Below the pieces are notes generated by a model that worked only from the letters and a program-made list of their open reading frames with translations, was not told the origin of the DNA and made no database searches. From positions 310,001 to 374,000 of the forward strand of contig NZ_VTRT01000001.1 of NCBI RefSeq assembly GCF_008274585.1: a stretch of 64,000 nt of DNA, given 5' to 3'. Source of the stretch: Pedobacter sp. BS3 (GTDB lineage Bacteria; Bacteroidota; Bacteroidia; Sphingobacteriales; Sphingobacteriaceae). Both the position numbers and the translations under genes were made by a program. Positions 37,172 through 46,723 of this stretch are shown here, in pieces (within the stretch, counting starts at the first letter, position 1; each line of letters begins with the position of its first letter).

Positions 37172-39496
37172 ATGACGAAATTAAAAATATACAGCTTAGT
37201 ATTATCTATGCTGATCTTTATTATACCTGCACAAGGGAAGCTCATAACTGTAAAAGGTAAAGTTACAGATGCTGTTACCCAACAGGCACTGCCTGGCGCT
37301 ACCATTGCGTTGCCGGATCTGAAACGTTCTGCAACAACTAATGCCGATGGCGAGTTCCACCTGGCCAACCTTCCGGCAAAAGGCCGTTACCTGGTTGAGG
37401 TAAGCTATATCGGCTATAAAAACTATACACAGGTTATTGATCTGTCTGCTATTTCCGACCTTACATTTGCCCTGCAACCTACTGCAATAGAAACCAAAGA
37501 AGTGGTCATTACAGGTACGCTTGTAAGCGGAAGCAATAAAAAGAGCAGCATTTCTGCTACTACGCTTGGCCGCAGCCAGCTTTTGCAACCGTCAACCAAC
37601 CTGATCGATGCCTTGGCTAAAGTACCTGGCGTGTCGCAGATCAGTACCGGACTTGCCATCTCAAAACCGGTTATCAGGGGATTAAGCTATAACCGTGTTA
37701 TTACGCTTGATGACGGTGTAAAACAACAGGGTCAGCAATGGGGCGATGAACATGGCATTGAAATAGACCAGTTTAAAGCCGAGCGTGTCGAGGTGCTGCG
37801 TGGCGCAGCTTCGCTGATGTATGGTTCTGATGCACTGGGTGGCGTAATTAATTTACTTGAGCCATTAACAGCGCCGGAAGGCCAGGTGAAAGGGGAGTTT
37901 ATTTCCAATTATTCTACCAATAACGGTTTAACAGCTAATTCGCTGATGCTGACCGGTAACGAGAACGGGTTTGTGTGGCGTGCCCGCGGTTCGTATAAAA
38001 ACGCATATTCGTTTAAAACTCCAACCGGGTATTTCCCCAATTCCGGCTACAATGAAACCGACCTGAGTGGTATGATCGGGCTGAACAAACGCTGGGGTTA
38101 TTCGCATCTTAATTTTTCGAGCTTTAAAAACAATATTGGCTTTTATGAGCCGGAATTTAATGCCAATGGCGATTTTGTTAATGAAGATGGTGATCTGTTC
38201 ACTTCTTCTGAATTTAAAAGCCGTAACCTGGAATATCCACGGCAGGATATCAGGCATTATAAAGTGGCCTTAAATAACAATTTCATTATTGGCAGCGGAA
38301 ACCTGAAAGTTGATCTGGGCTACCAGAAAAACCAGCGCCGTGAGCTGGAAGACGGTCCTGATCCATCGCTGTTCTTTGACATGAATACCTACAGCGCCGA
38401 CCTGAAATATTACCTGCCCCAAAGCAATGGCTGGCAACCGGTATTCGGCCTGAGTGGCGATGCCGCCCACAGTGTAAATAAAGGCGAAGAAGTTTTAGTG
38501 CCCAACTATGATACGTATGGCGTAGGAGTTTTTGCTTATGCGAAAAAAACCTGGACAGCCAGTACCTTTAATGCCGGGTTACGGTACGATTTCAGATCAA
38601 ACGAAGGGCACCAGCTTTTTGCCGATGGCGACGAGGTGTTTGCTCCGTTTAAAAACACGTTCTCTAACATAAGCGGCGCTTTGGGTTTCACACACCAGTT
38701 TACCGATGAATGGAATTTTAAAGCTAACGCGGGTTCTGCTTTCAGATCGCCCAACCCTGCTGAATTGGGCTCTAATGGTGTGCACGAAGGTACCTTCCGC
38801 TATGAAATTGGCGACCCGAACCTTAAACCTGAACGGAGCTACCAGGTTGATGCTGAGTTGGATTACGAAGGTAAAATAATAAGCGCCAGCCTGAGCGTAT
38901 ATAATAATTATGTTCATAACTACATTTATGCATCTCATAACGGTGAGTTCAGGGATGTTACCGATGAAGACGGTAATACAGACAATTACCCTGTCTATCG
39001 TTACGGTCAGGCAAATGCCAATTTATACGGTACTGAGGCAAGCTTTATCATACACCCGGTTCCGTTTATCCATTTCGAAAATACCTTTGGTTACACACAC
39101 GCACAGAATACGTCGTTTGATAAACCGCTGCCATTTATTCCGGCCGGGAATTTGCGAAATGAGCTGCGTTTTGAACCGAAGCTGAAAAACCTCAGCGACA
39201 GCTATATTTTTGTAGGCATTAATTCGGCCTTTAAGCAAACCCGTGTTGATGATGTGTTTGAAACGCCAACCAGCGGATATACCTTGCTTAATGCCGGTAT
39301 TGGCACTACATTTAAGCTGGGTAAGCAACCCGTCAGATTATCTGTATCGGGAAATAACCTGCTTGATAAAAAATATTACGATGCATTGAGCCGGTTAAAA
39401 CCGGGTCGTTTGGATCAGAGCGATCCTACACTGGGGGTTTATAATCCGGGACGGAACATTACATTTGGTATCTACCTGCCGTTCAGGTTTAATTAG
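37172..39496 (+). CDS. TonB-dependent receptor, probable metal type
   Basis: A 774-residue outer-membrane receptor: signal peptide, carboxypeptidase-like beta domain (~25-105), plug with KPVIRGLSYNRVITLDDGVK and QWGDEHGIEIDQF, VEVLRGAASLMYGSDALGG, and a beta barrel ending FGIYLPFRFN. The plug resembles the ZnuD-type metal receptors rather than siderophore receptors, and the upstream protein is His/Cys-rich. Zinc or copper transport is therefore the best guess, not proof. Confidence 0.92.
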   Translation: MTKLKIYSLVLSMLIFIIPAQGKLITVKGKVTDAVTQQALPGATIALPDLKRSATTNADGEFHLANLPAKGRYLVEVSYIGYKNYTQVIDLSAISDLTFALQPTAIETKEVVITGTLVSGSNKKSSISATTLGRSQLLQPSTNLIDALAKVPGVSQISTGLAISKPVIRGLSYNRVITLDDGVKQQGQQWGDEHGIEIDQFKAERVEVLRGAASLMYGSDALGGVINLLEPLTAPEGQVKGEFISNYSTNNGLTANSLMLTGNENGFVWRARGSYKNAYSFKTPTGYFPNSGYNETDLSGMIGLNKRWGYSHLNFSSFKNNIGFYEPEFNANGDFVNEDGDLFTSSEFKSRNLEYPRQDIRHYKVALNNNFIIGSGNLKVDLGYQKNQRRELEDGPDPSLFFDMNTYSADLKYYLPQSNGWQPVFGLSGDAAHSVNKGEEVLVPNYDTYGVGVFAYAKKTWTASTFNAGLRYDFRSNEGHQLFADGDEVFAPFKNTFSNISGALGFTHQFTDEWNFKANAGSAFRSPNPAELGSNGVHEGTFRYEIGDPNLKPERSYQVDAELDYEGKIISASLSVYNNYVHNYIYASHNGEFRDVTDEDGNTDNYPVYRYGQANANLYGTEASFIIHPVPFIHFENTFGYTHAQNTSFDKPLPFIPAGNLRNELRFEPKLKNLSDSYIFVGINSAFKQTRVDDVFETPTSGYTLLNAGIGTTFKLGKQPVRLSVSGNNLLDKKYYDALSRLKPGRLDQSDPTLGVYNPGRNITFGIYLPFRFN

Positions 39497-39502
39497 GCTA
39501 TT

Positions 39503-39548
39503 TTTATCCGGAGAAATTTTATGATACATCATGGTTTGTCCGGATAAA
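39503..39548 (+). terminator. Long inverted repeat after the TonB receptor
   Basis: TTTATCCGGA (39503-39512) pairs perfectly with 39539-39548, and the loop itself has a small ATGAT/ATCAT hairpin. It lies 7 bases after the receptor stop and probably ends transcription or protects the 3' end. Confidence 0.6.
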
Positions 39549-39639
39549 CTTATGTAAATCAGATGTTAATAAATCTATAGACTTTGTGGATAAAAATCAG
39601 GATTTCTTAATATTTAACTAATAATTTATAATTATACTT

Positions 39640-39740
39640 GCACAAGCTCTCGGGGAAAATCCAAATCGTTCTTTATACTCTGTCCCTGAAAAGTTAATGA
39701 TTAATAATAAGGAGCTGCCTGAAACAGGCGGCTCTTTTTA
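39640..39740 (+). ncRNA. Candidate intergenic small RNA ending in a terminator
   Basis: A strong hairpin (39712-39721 with 39725-39734, AAA loop) followed by TTTTTA ends a region with no coding frame. About 70 bases upstream, TATACTTG (near 39635-39642) is one base from the Bacteroidota -7 consensus TAnnTTTG, and an internal CGGGGA/TCCCTG stem is possible. No known RNA family is recognised. Confidence 0.3.
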
Positions 39741-39805
39741 TTTAAAGATCATCAATAGCTTATAAAAAACGCAGACAACGTTTGAAATGCTGCCTGCATT
39801 GCACA

Positions 39806-39852
39806 GCAATTTTGACAGCAATTTTGACAACTTTTAAAAAGTTGTCAAAATT
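39806..39852. repeat. Tandem 12-mer and 16-bp perfect inverted repeat
   Basis: GCAATTTTGACA occurs twice head to tail (39806-39817, 39818-39829). The second copy opens a perfect inverted repeat with 16-base arms (39820-39835 and 39837-39852) around one central A, containing TTGACAAC and GTTGTCAA. The T-rich arms could terminate in either direction or bind a regulator. The remaining 39853-40056 shows no gene. Confidence 0.75.
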
Positions 39853-40056
39853 AAATCAAATAAGCACTGCCCCGACCAAACTAAACCCGATTGAAGTGGA
39901 TACCGGCCTGGTGGCTAATGCCGTGTGGTAGTTAAGCGGGTTGGAGTGCAGTATGAACATAAAGCGGGACTACCGGCACCGAAGTGATACCGGCATTGCT
40001 TTTCAAAAAAAGTAAAAACCTGATACCGCTATGCTACGGTTGGGGCTTAAAGCGGT

Positions 40057-41043
40057 TTACCGGGGGAATTTATATACCAGCCCTAATGCTAAACTTTGGC
40101 TGGCCTGTATTTTGGTGCTGGCATCGTCATCATATATAGCAATGCCGTTTAGGGTAACGTTAACAAAACGGTTAACTTTTGCTGTTAGTGTGATATCTAA
40201 ACGATGGTCTATTTTTCCTAAAGCGTCATAGCTGGCAAACATCATATAACGGCTTTTCAGGTTAATATTTTCAAAAATATCCTTGTCAATGTTAGCCACT
40301 AACTGGAATGCCAGTTCATTTTTAAAGGTTTTTCCGGGCTCGACGCCGAAATTTTTGGCGTTGGTTTTATAGAGATTGGTATCTAATACAAACGTTTGGC
40401 GGGCGGTTCCGGTACCTATACGTAAACCGAAATATTTGGCGGGCTTATATTCAAAACCTAACGATTCGGTAAGATAAGCCGGCGCCATAAATTTGGATAT
40501 GATGGTCCGGGTTTCGTTACCGGCAGCGTCTTTTGCGTACGAATACCCGTTATCAAACTGTGATTCAAAGCTCAGCGAACCGAAAAAATACCAGCTTTTA
40601 GACATTTTTAAGGCCACTTTGTTATCAAAGAACATGCGGTCGTTTGTTTTACGTTCCAGCTGGTCTTTGTTTTTCAGCTTACCGTATTGCAATATAACTT
40701 CGGAGGTATAGCTTTTATCGCCTTTAACATATTCTGCTTTAAAATTAAGCAATGATCCAAGCGCAATGGAGTTCACCCCGCCGCCGCTCCAGTTATTGCT
40801 AAAAGTGGCCTGGTTAAGGTTTATTCCCAGGCTGGTGCTTGTTTTCCAGTAGTTTACCTTCAGGTTTAAATCGTTAATGGCGATGTCAACCGGTTGGATA
40901 GCAATAACAGGCACTCGTACCCGCATAGGATTTTTTGGCGGAGGTAACCTGAGTTCCCGAAGCTGGGTGATATTGCTGGTATCGCTCTGGGCATATAGTG
41001 CAGCAGGAATAATAAGAAATACAACAAGCAGCCTTTTGATCAT
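40057..41043 (-). CDS. DUF3078 outer-membrane protein
   Basis: A 328-residue protein with a signal peptide (ends AALYAQ) and a later beta-barrel pattern (GINLNQATFSNNWSGGG, then alternating strands, ending LGLVYKFPR). The SNNWSGGG block and length match DUF3078, a Bacteroidota family of outer-membrane proteins of unknown role. Monocistronic. Confidence 0.88.
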   Translation of the reverse strand: MIKRLLVVFLIIPAALYAQSDTSNITQLRELRLPPPKNPMRVRVPVIAIQPVDIAINDLNLKVNYWKTSTSLGINLNQATFSNNWSGGGVNSIALGSLLNFKAEYVKGDKSYTSEVILQYGKLKNKDQLERKTNDRMFFDNKVALKMSKSWYFFGSLSFESQFDNGYSYAKDAAGNETRTIISKFMAPAYLTESLGFEYKPAKYFGLRIGTGTARQTFVLDTNLYKTNAKNFGVEPGKTFKNELAFQLVANIDKDIFENINLKSRYMMFASYDALGKIDHRLDITLTAKVNRFVNVTLNGIAIYDDDASTKIQASQSLALGLVYKFPR

Positions 41044-41299
41044 CTGTACAAAGAAACTAATGTTAAGTCAAAAAATCAAAAAAGGTGGAAGGTAAAAGGC
41101 AGACGGTTGATGGCTGGGTGGTTCGTAGTTTTATAGTCCGGAAGTCGGGAAAGTCAGAAAAGACCGGGTATAACAAAATAATACTTAGCCGGTTAAGACT
41201 AAGGTGATGTTCAACTTGACAAATAGTATCATTCACATAACCTAACAGTAGCAGAACAGTTAAAAACAATTTATCTTTAGATTTATTATGTAAAAATCT

Positions 41300-41422
41300 G
41301 TGTATACAATTATTACCTCCAATAAATTTTTAAAAGATTTAAAGCTTCTTAAAAAGCGATCAAAAGAAACCATTAATCTTATTGAATTAGTAAAATTAGG
41401 CACTCATTCTGATTTGTTTTAG
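41300..41422 (+). pseudogene. YafQ-type toxin remnant with internal deletion
   Basis: The 40-codon frame reads VYTIITSNKFLKDLKLLKKRSKET..., matching the start of YafQ/RelE-type toxins, and then jumps to LVKLGTHSDLF, which matches their C-terminal RTGTHxxLF end. About 45 central residues, including most of the active site, are missing. It is not functional as seen. No antitoxin gene is recognisable upstream. Confidence 0.6.
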
Positions 41423-41438
41423 TAACCAATAGAGTCCT

Positions 41439-42014
41439 TTACTTCCAACGCAACGTTTTTATCATCACATTGATATCCTGCTTAATAAAATCCAGTACGG
41501 GCTGAATAGAATCCAGTCGTGGTTCTTCGTTAAAATACAATGCTCCGCGAAGGTAATTCCGGGTACTGTCTGTTAAAAAAAATTGCACCGACGACGCCGC
41601 GTTACCGTCTATGGTATAATAAATACCATACATTTTCCTTTCGGGATAGGCTATACGCCCTTCATCAATGGATGTTGCTTTTATGGTATGTTTAAAGGCA
41701 AACGTTCGGGCATCTTCCACCAGCTCATTAAACATCGCTTTTGATGCTATCTGCTGATAGCTTAAATGAACACGGGCATTAAACTGCGGAAAATATACAT
41801 CGTTCCAGCAGGGCTTTGCATCGCGGGCTTTATCAGGTACAACCTGTGCATATACGGGATAATCAAAAGAATAGGGACAGTTTCCGGTATATTGCCGGTA
41901 GGCTTTTTTGGGGAAATAAATACGAAAATATCCCCGTGGTTTGGGCGAATAGTTCGAATTGCCGCAGCCGGAAAAAATTAACAGAACTACAGCTAAAACT
42001 ATTGCCTTATTCAT
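41439..42014 (-). CDS. gldD: Gliding motility lipoprotein GldD
   Basis: A 191-residue lipoprotein: lipobox LLIFSGC with acylated C17, then PKPRGYFRIYFPKKAY, typical of GldD. GldD is needed for gliding and type IX secretion in Bacteroidota. It overlaps the aroE stop by 8 bases and is on the same strand, so it is likely the last gene of a comA-aroE-gldD operon. With PorX and the sorting-tail protein it shows the T9SS is present. Confidence 0.92.
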   Translation of the reverse strand: MNKAIVLAVVLLIFSGCGNSNYSPKPRGYFRIYFPKKAYRQYTGNCPYSFDYPVYAQVVPDKARDAKPCWNDVYFPQFNARVHLSYQQIASKAMFNELVEDARTFAFKHTIKATSIDEGRIAYPERKMYGIYYTIDGNAASSVQFFLTDSTRNYLRGALYFNEEPRLDSIQPVLDFIKQDINVMIKTLRWK

Positions 42015-42786
42015 TCCATATCTCCCACGATTTTTCAGCCTGTAAATGCAGCATTTCCAGTCCGTTTTTTGTGGCAGCTCCTTTGGCAGCTCCGCGTTTC
42101 AAAAATTCGGTCTGTTCAGGCGTATAAATTAAATCGTACAATAGATGCTCCGGTGTTAAAAACTCATACGGAATATCCGGACAGGCCTCTGTTTTCGGCG
42201 ACATGCCCAGGGGTGTAGTATTAATTATCAGCTTGTTTTTGCGGATAATATCTTTATTCAGCTCGTTAAAGTTGATCTGGTTTTTTATTACCCGGCGACC
42301 TACAACTGTAAAATCAATATTCAGTTTTTTAAGCACATAAATTACTGCTCTTGACGAACCTCCGTTACCAAGTACCAACGCTTTGTCGTGCTGTTTTTTT
42401 AACAAGGGTTTAAGCGATGCTTCAAAGCCGTAAGCATCGGTATTATATCCTTCAAGCTTTACTTTTGAGGAGGTTATTTCGCCTGAAAAAAACGATTCTA
42501 CCGGCTTATTTTTCTTTATTTTAATACAGTTTACAGCATCTATCTCTTTTGCAGCGGGATCTATTTTATCCAGGTAATACATCACGCCAATTTTATGCGG
42601 AATGGTAACATTCAAACCGCACAGATCAGGATGCGCTTTAAGCAAATCAGGCAGATCGCTGATGTTAGCTAATTCAAAAAGCTCATAAACATGATCCGTT
42701 AAGCCCTGCTCTTCAAACTTCCGGGTAAAATATCCTTTAGAAAAAGAATGTTTTATCGGGTAACCGATTAATCCATACCTCTTCAT
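42007..42786 (-). CDS. aroE: Shikimate dehydrogenase
   Basis: Reduces 3-dehydroshikimate to shikimate with NADPH in aromatic amino-acid synthesis. The 259-residue protein has GYPIKHSFSKGYF (substrate-binding Ser/Lys), LNVTIPHKIG with catalytic Lys, GYNTDAYGF, a nucleotide loop VLGNGGSSRAV, and TTPLGMSP. Normal length. Six bases separate it from the phosphosulfolactate synthase gene upstream. Confidence 0.96.
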   Translation of the reverse strand: MKRYGLIGYPIKHSFSKGYFTRKFEEQGLTDHVYELFELANISDLPDLLKAHPDLCGLNVTIPHKIGVMYYLDKIDPAAKEIDAVNCIKIKKNKPVESFFSGEITSSKVKLEGYNTDAYGFEASLKPLLKKQHDKALVLGNGGSSRAVIYVLKKLNIDFTVVGRRVIKNQINFNELNKDIIRKNKLIINTTPLGMSPKTEACPDIPYEFLTPEHLLYDLIYTPEQTEFLKRGAAKGAATKNGLEMLHLQAEKSWEIWNE

Positions 42787-42792
42787 AGCAAA

Positions 42793-43557
42793 CTACTTGT
42801 GGTTTAAAAAAAAGTCAAAGGTATCACCACGTAATCCCAGGCGAATAGTTTCGAGCGGGATAACCTCGGTAGGAGCTATATTGCCCAGGTTTACATTAGC
42901 TCCAATAAGCTTGATAAACCATACCTGCTGGTTTTTTTGCGGTGCTTCCCAGATGATGGTACCCTCGGGAACCTGGGTTAAAATTTCGTCTACCAAGCCT
43001 TGCCTCACTTCGCCCGAATCGCGGTAAATACCCACATTTCCTCCTTCACGGGCTTCGGCGATAATTTTCCATGAGCCTGCTTCTATTTCGGCTTTCATTA
43101 AGGCTATCCACTTGTAGGGTGCAAATATTTTTTCAGCGTCTTTTGAGCCTACTTCGGATATTACGGTAACCTGCCCGCTCAGCTTACGAATGTATTCACA
43201 TTTTTCCTGGTGCGGAATATCAATAGAACCATCTGATATTTCGGCATATTCCATCTGGTATTCATCCAGCACCCGGCGATAATCATCAAACTGGTTACGT
43301 ATGGCAAAGGCTTCAAATAATGTACCACCAAAATACGTTGGCATTCCGGCATCGCGGTATATCCTTAATTTCTCTTTAAGATTTGGCGTTACAAACGATG
43401 TTGACCAGCCTAATTTTACAATATCTGTGTGCGGACCTGCTACTTCAAGAAAATTTTCCACTTCACGTAAGCTCAGGCCTTTGTCCATCACCATAGTGAT
43501 GCCTTTTTCCCTGGGCTTTTGTGTACGCTCCGGAATATTATTGAGTGAATAATTCAT
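42793..43557 (-). CDS. comA: Phosphosulfolactate synthase (ComA family)
   Basis: TIM-barrel enzyme that adds sulfite to phosphoenolpyruvate to make (2R)-phosphosulfolactate. The family blocks KLGWSTSFVTPNL, YFGGTLFEAF and EISDGSIDIP are present, and VISEVGSKDA and MKAEIEAGSWK near the middle bear catalytic residues. Start at ATG 43557 gives 254 residues, usual length. In this phylum it may feed sulfonate or sulfonolipid precursors; that is inference. Upstream of aroE, same strand. Confidence 0.9.
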   Translation of the reverse strand: MNYSLNNIPERTQKPREKGITMVMDKGLSLREVENFLEVAGPHTDIVKLGWSTSFVTPNLKEKLRIYRDAGMPTYFGGTLFEAFAIRNQFDDYRRVLDEYQMEYAEISDGSIDIPHQEKCEYIRKLSGQVTVISEVGSKDAEKIFAPYKWIALMKAEIEAGSWKIIAEAREGGNVGIYRDSGEVRQGLVDEILTQVPEGTIIWEAPQKNQQVWFIKLIGANVNLGNIAPTEVIPLETIRLGLRGDTFDFFLNHK

Positions 43558-43637
43558 ATTGCTGCAAATCTTAAAAAAAAATCCCATACAATGGATATTT
43601 ACCAGTGTTGGGATATGATATTTTTACGTGCAACGCA

Positions 43638-45041
43638 CTAACGGGTATAACGGTTAATGATATCGATTATTACCTTATTCTCCTGTAATTGAGGAAGATA
43701 TTCAAAAAGAATATGATATTTTTCAGGGTCTGAGCTCAAAGCCAGCTCCAGGTAATTCAATGCTTCGTTATACTGTCCGTCGGCAAACAGGTAAGCCACC
43801 ATGCGGTAATACAGCTCGGCCGCATCGGGATTATTTTTTATGGCTTCGGCTATGGTTTCTATAGCATTAACAAGCTTACTCTGCTCGTATAAAACCGACG
43901 AATAATCCAGCCAGGCCTCAACATCCAACGGATTTAACTCTACTACCTTTTCATACGCTTTTTCCGACTCGCCTAATTGTTTAAGCTTATATTGCGCATC
44001 GGCAATGGCAAACCAGTAATCGGGATTATCGTTTTCAAGCTCCAATGCTTTACGGTAAAAATGTAATGCTTCAAAATTACGGTCTTCGTAATCCAGCGTA
44101 ACACCAATACCAAACCAACCATCGGCCAGTTTCGGATCTAATTTAACCGCTTTTTTATAGTATGAGCGGGCTTCTTCCATTTGCTCCAGCTTTTCGTAAC
44201 ACTCGCCAATAGCACAATAGGTATCCGCATTAGGTTGCTCATACTCAAAAGTTTGCTTATAAACTTCAATAGCTTCGCTGTATTTATCCAGGTGCACCAG
44301 CGAATTTCCTTTATTAAAGTAAGCGGATGCAAAGTTATCCTTTATCAGGATAGCATAATCATAGGCATCAATAGCTTTTTCGTACAAACCAAGCTTATTA
44401 TAGGCATTGCCTAAATTGTACCAGGCCGCATACGAATAGGGCTCATTATCAATATACTGCTGATAAAACTGGATGCTTTCTTCCTGTTTATCGAGCACAT
44501 CGTAGCAAAAAGCAAGCTCGTATAATGCATCCTGGTTTTCCATATTCTGCTCCAGGCATTTTTTCAGGTATTCTACCGCGGCTTCATAATCGCCAAGACT
44601 TTGATAAACATAAGCGATATGCAGTAAAATTTCATCAGTTGATTCGGCCAGTGCCAAAGCCTTTTCATAATTATCCAAAGCTTCCTGGTGCCGTTCTATA
44701 CTTTCATAAATATTACCGCGGATGACATAAATATCAGCTTCCGACGGCTCTAAAATTTCGGCCTTATCTAATACTTTAAAAGCATTATCCAACTGGCCGG
44801 TTGCCATAAATAACTGAGCCTGCCTAACTAAAAATACAACTGCAAACGGATGCTGATTAACAGCATAATCTACTACCTGGAGCGCTTTAACCGGATCGTT
44901 TTTTTCTATATAATAATCAATGATATTTTCAAATGCCTGAGCGTCAAAAAAGTACTGATCGTGGTTACGGATCATCTCCTCGTAACGCTCTACTGAAAAT
45001 TTAGGGTCTTCTGAATACTCAAAATCAAAGTTCTCTTCCAT
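43638..45041 (-). CDS. TPR-repeat protein
   Basis: A 467-residue protein made of about ten to twelve tetratricopeptide repeats (e.g. AAWYNLGNAYNKLGLYEKAI, DAYCAIGECYEKLEQMEEA), with no signal peptide. An acidic N-terminus (MEENFDFEYSEDP) precedes them. TPR arrays scaffold protein complexes; no enzymatic domain is visible. Closely related proteins are common and conserved in Bacteroidota, and may serve envelope or secretion assembly. Precise role unknown. Confidence 0.92.
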   Translation of the reverse strand: MEENFDFEYSEDPKFSVERYEEMIRNHDQYFFDAQAFENIIDYYIEKNDPVKALQVVDYAVNQHPFAVVFLVRQAQLFMATGQLDNAFKVLDKAEILEPSEADIYVIRGNIYESIERHQEALDNYEKALALAESTDEILLHIAYVYQSLGDYEAAVEYLKKCLEQNMENQDALYELAFCYDVLDKQEESIQFYQQYIDNEPYSYAAWYNLGNAYNKLGLYEKAIDAYDYAILIKDNFASAYFNKGNSLVHLDKYSEAIEVYKQTFEYEQPNADTYCAIGECYEKLEQMEEARSYYKKAVKLDPKLADGWFGIGVTLDYEDRNFEALHFYRKALELENDNPDYWFAIADAQYKLKQLGESEKAYEKVVELNPLDVEAWLDYSSVLYEQSKLVNAIETIAEAIKNNPDAAELYYRMVAYLFADGQYNEALNYLELALSSDPEKYHILFEYLPQLQENKVIIDIINRYTR

Positions 45042-45316
45042 ACATTACTAATTAAGAACTAATAAATTGTATTGCTTTATCAATACAATAAAATCAAAAT
45101 ACCCGGAAATAAGCGGAATTGCAGCGAATAGTTTTCAACACTGTACAGATATTTCTGTAAGTTATTGATAGATAAAATAATAGATTTTAAACATTACAGA
45201 CAATATTCCGGCCCTTCTTTCCGTATCTTCTTTTGTTGTGGAAAACGTTGGATATTTTTTACAAAGGTACGTAAAATATTATGACATGGGTAGAAACGCG
45301 ATTAATCGCGTTTCTA

Positions 45317-46309
45317 CTATAATCCCAATTTTGCCGAAATCTCCAGCATACGTTCTATAGGCTTACGGGCACGGGCTATAGTATCTGCCGGCAACGTAAC
45401 TTCCGGAAGCTCATTCTTAATGCACAAATACAATTTTTCTAAGGTATTGCGTTTCATGTGCGGACAATCGTTGCAGGCACAGGTATTAGTTGGCGGTGCC
45501 GGAATAAATACCTTATCGGGATTCGATTTTTCCATCTGGTGAATGATCCCGCTTTCAGTAGCTACAATAAATTCCTTTGCAGGATTATTGATAGTATATT
45601 TTAACAAACCCGTTGTAGAGCCAATGTAATCGGCCATTTTCAGGATGCTTTCTTCGCATTCCGGATGCGCTATAAACTTAGCTTCGGGATGACGCTCCTT
45701 AAGCTTTATAATGCGCTGCTGCGAGAATATCTCATGCACCATACAGGCCCCGTTCCATAAAACCAGATCCCTGCCGGTTTTCTTAGCTACATAAGCGCCC
45801 AGGTTTTTATCGGGCCCGAAAATGATTTTCTGGTCTTTAGGCAGACTTTCTACAATTTGTACAGCATTGCTCGATGTGCATACAATATCGCTTAAAGCCT
45901 TTAGTTCTGCCGTACAGTTAACATAAGTGATTACCAGATGATCAGGATAGCGTTCCTTGAACTTGGCAAATAAATGCGGCGGACAGCTGTCTGATAACGA
46001 GCAACCGGCTTTTACATCCGGTAATAACACTTTTTTATCGGGCGATAATATTTTAGCCGTTTCGGCCATAAAATGTACACCAGCGAATACAATAATATCA
46101 GCATCTGTTTTTGCTGCCTGTTGCGATAAACCTAAGCTATCGCCAATATAATCCGCAATATCCTGAATATCAGGATCCTGGTAATAATGAGCCAAAATAA
46201 TGGCATTTTTTTCCTTTTTTAACCGGTCAATTTCATCAAACAGATCAATGTCCGGATCAATAGGCTCATCAATATATCCTTTTACATTAATTTCTTCTAA
46301 AACATCCAT
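45317..46309 (-). CDS. nadA: Quinolinate synthase
   Basis: Condenses iminoaspartate with dihydroxyacetone phosphate to quinolinate, the second step of de novo NAD synthesis. The iron-sulfur ligands appear in [18 protein letters not shown] and [11 protein letters not shown]; the [13 protein letters not shown] block near residue 40 is typical. ATG 46309 is chosen over TTG 46324. Divergent from nadB, which makes its substrate. Confidence 0.96.
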   Translation of the reverse strand: MDVLEEINVKGYIDEPIDPDIDLFDEIDRLKKEKNAIILAHYYQDPDIQDIADYIGDSLGLSQQAAKTDADIIVFAGVHFMAETAKILSPDKKVLLPDVKAGCSLSDSCPPHLFAKFKERYPDHLVITYVNCTAELKALSDIVCTSSNAVQIVESLPKDQKIIFGPDKNLGAYVAKKTGRDLVLWNGACMVHEIFSQQRIIKLKERHPEAKFIAHPECEESILKMADYIGSTTGLLKYTINNPAKEFIVATESGIIHQMEKSNPDKVFIPAPPTNTCACNDCPHMKRNTLEKLYLCIKNELPEVTLPADTIARARKPIERMLEISAKLGL

Positions 46310-46723
46310 TTTTTCACAATACAATAAATACTAATTATTTTATATAAATATCTTCTTATGGTTTATTAGTGTGTTAGTTTGGTGAATAAATCGAGATACA
46401 TTTAGTTGCTTTATTTGTTTCCCATAATTTACTAACAATTTTTTAACAGATTAGTAACTGTATCTCCTTGATTTACAGCTATTATTTATTTCATATCTTT
46501 TTTAAAGGATTTTTTCCTGTTAAGTTTTAGTGCTGTTTAAAACGTTAATATTTGTCCTTTTCGGTCGTTATAAAATCTGTATAAGTTCCTGTTTTAGCCG
46601 ATCTGCTTGGATGGTAATTTTTTTATTAAAAAAAATGAACACCTGTTTCGCACAAAATTAACATCTTTAAGCAGCTTTATTAACATCTTTGTATGTTATA
46701 ATTATTAATTGCAGAAGTTTTCA
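46310..46723. promoter_or_regulatory. nadA/nadB divergent regulatory region with direct repeat
   Basis: The 414-base divergent gap contains the 11-mer TTAACATCTTT twice, at 46658-46668 and 46680-46690, 22 bases apart (two DNA turns), just before nadB. This spacing suits an operator for a dimeric or tandem-bound regulator. The nadB promoter probably lies here. The rest is AT-rich with no gene seen. Confidence 0.5.
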
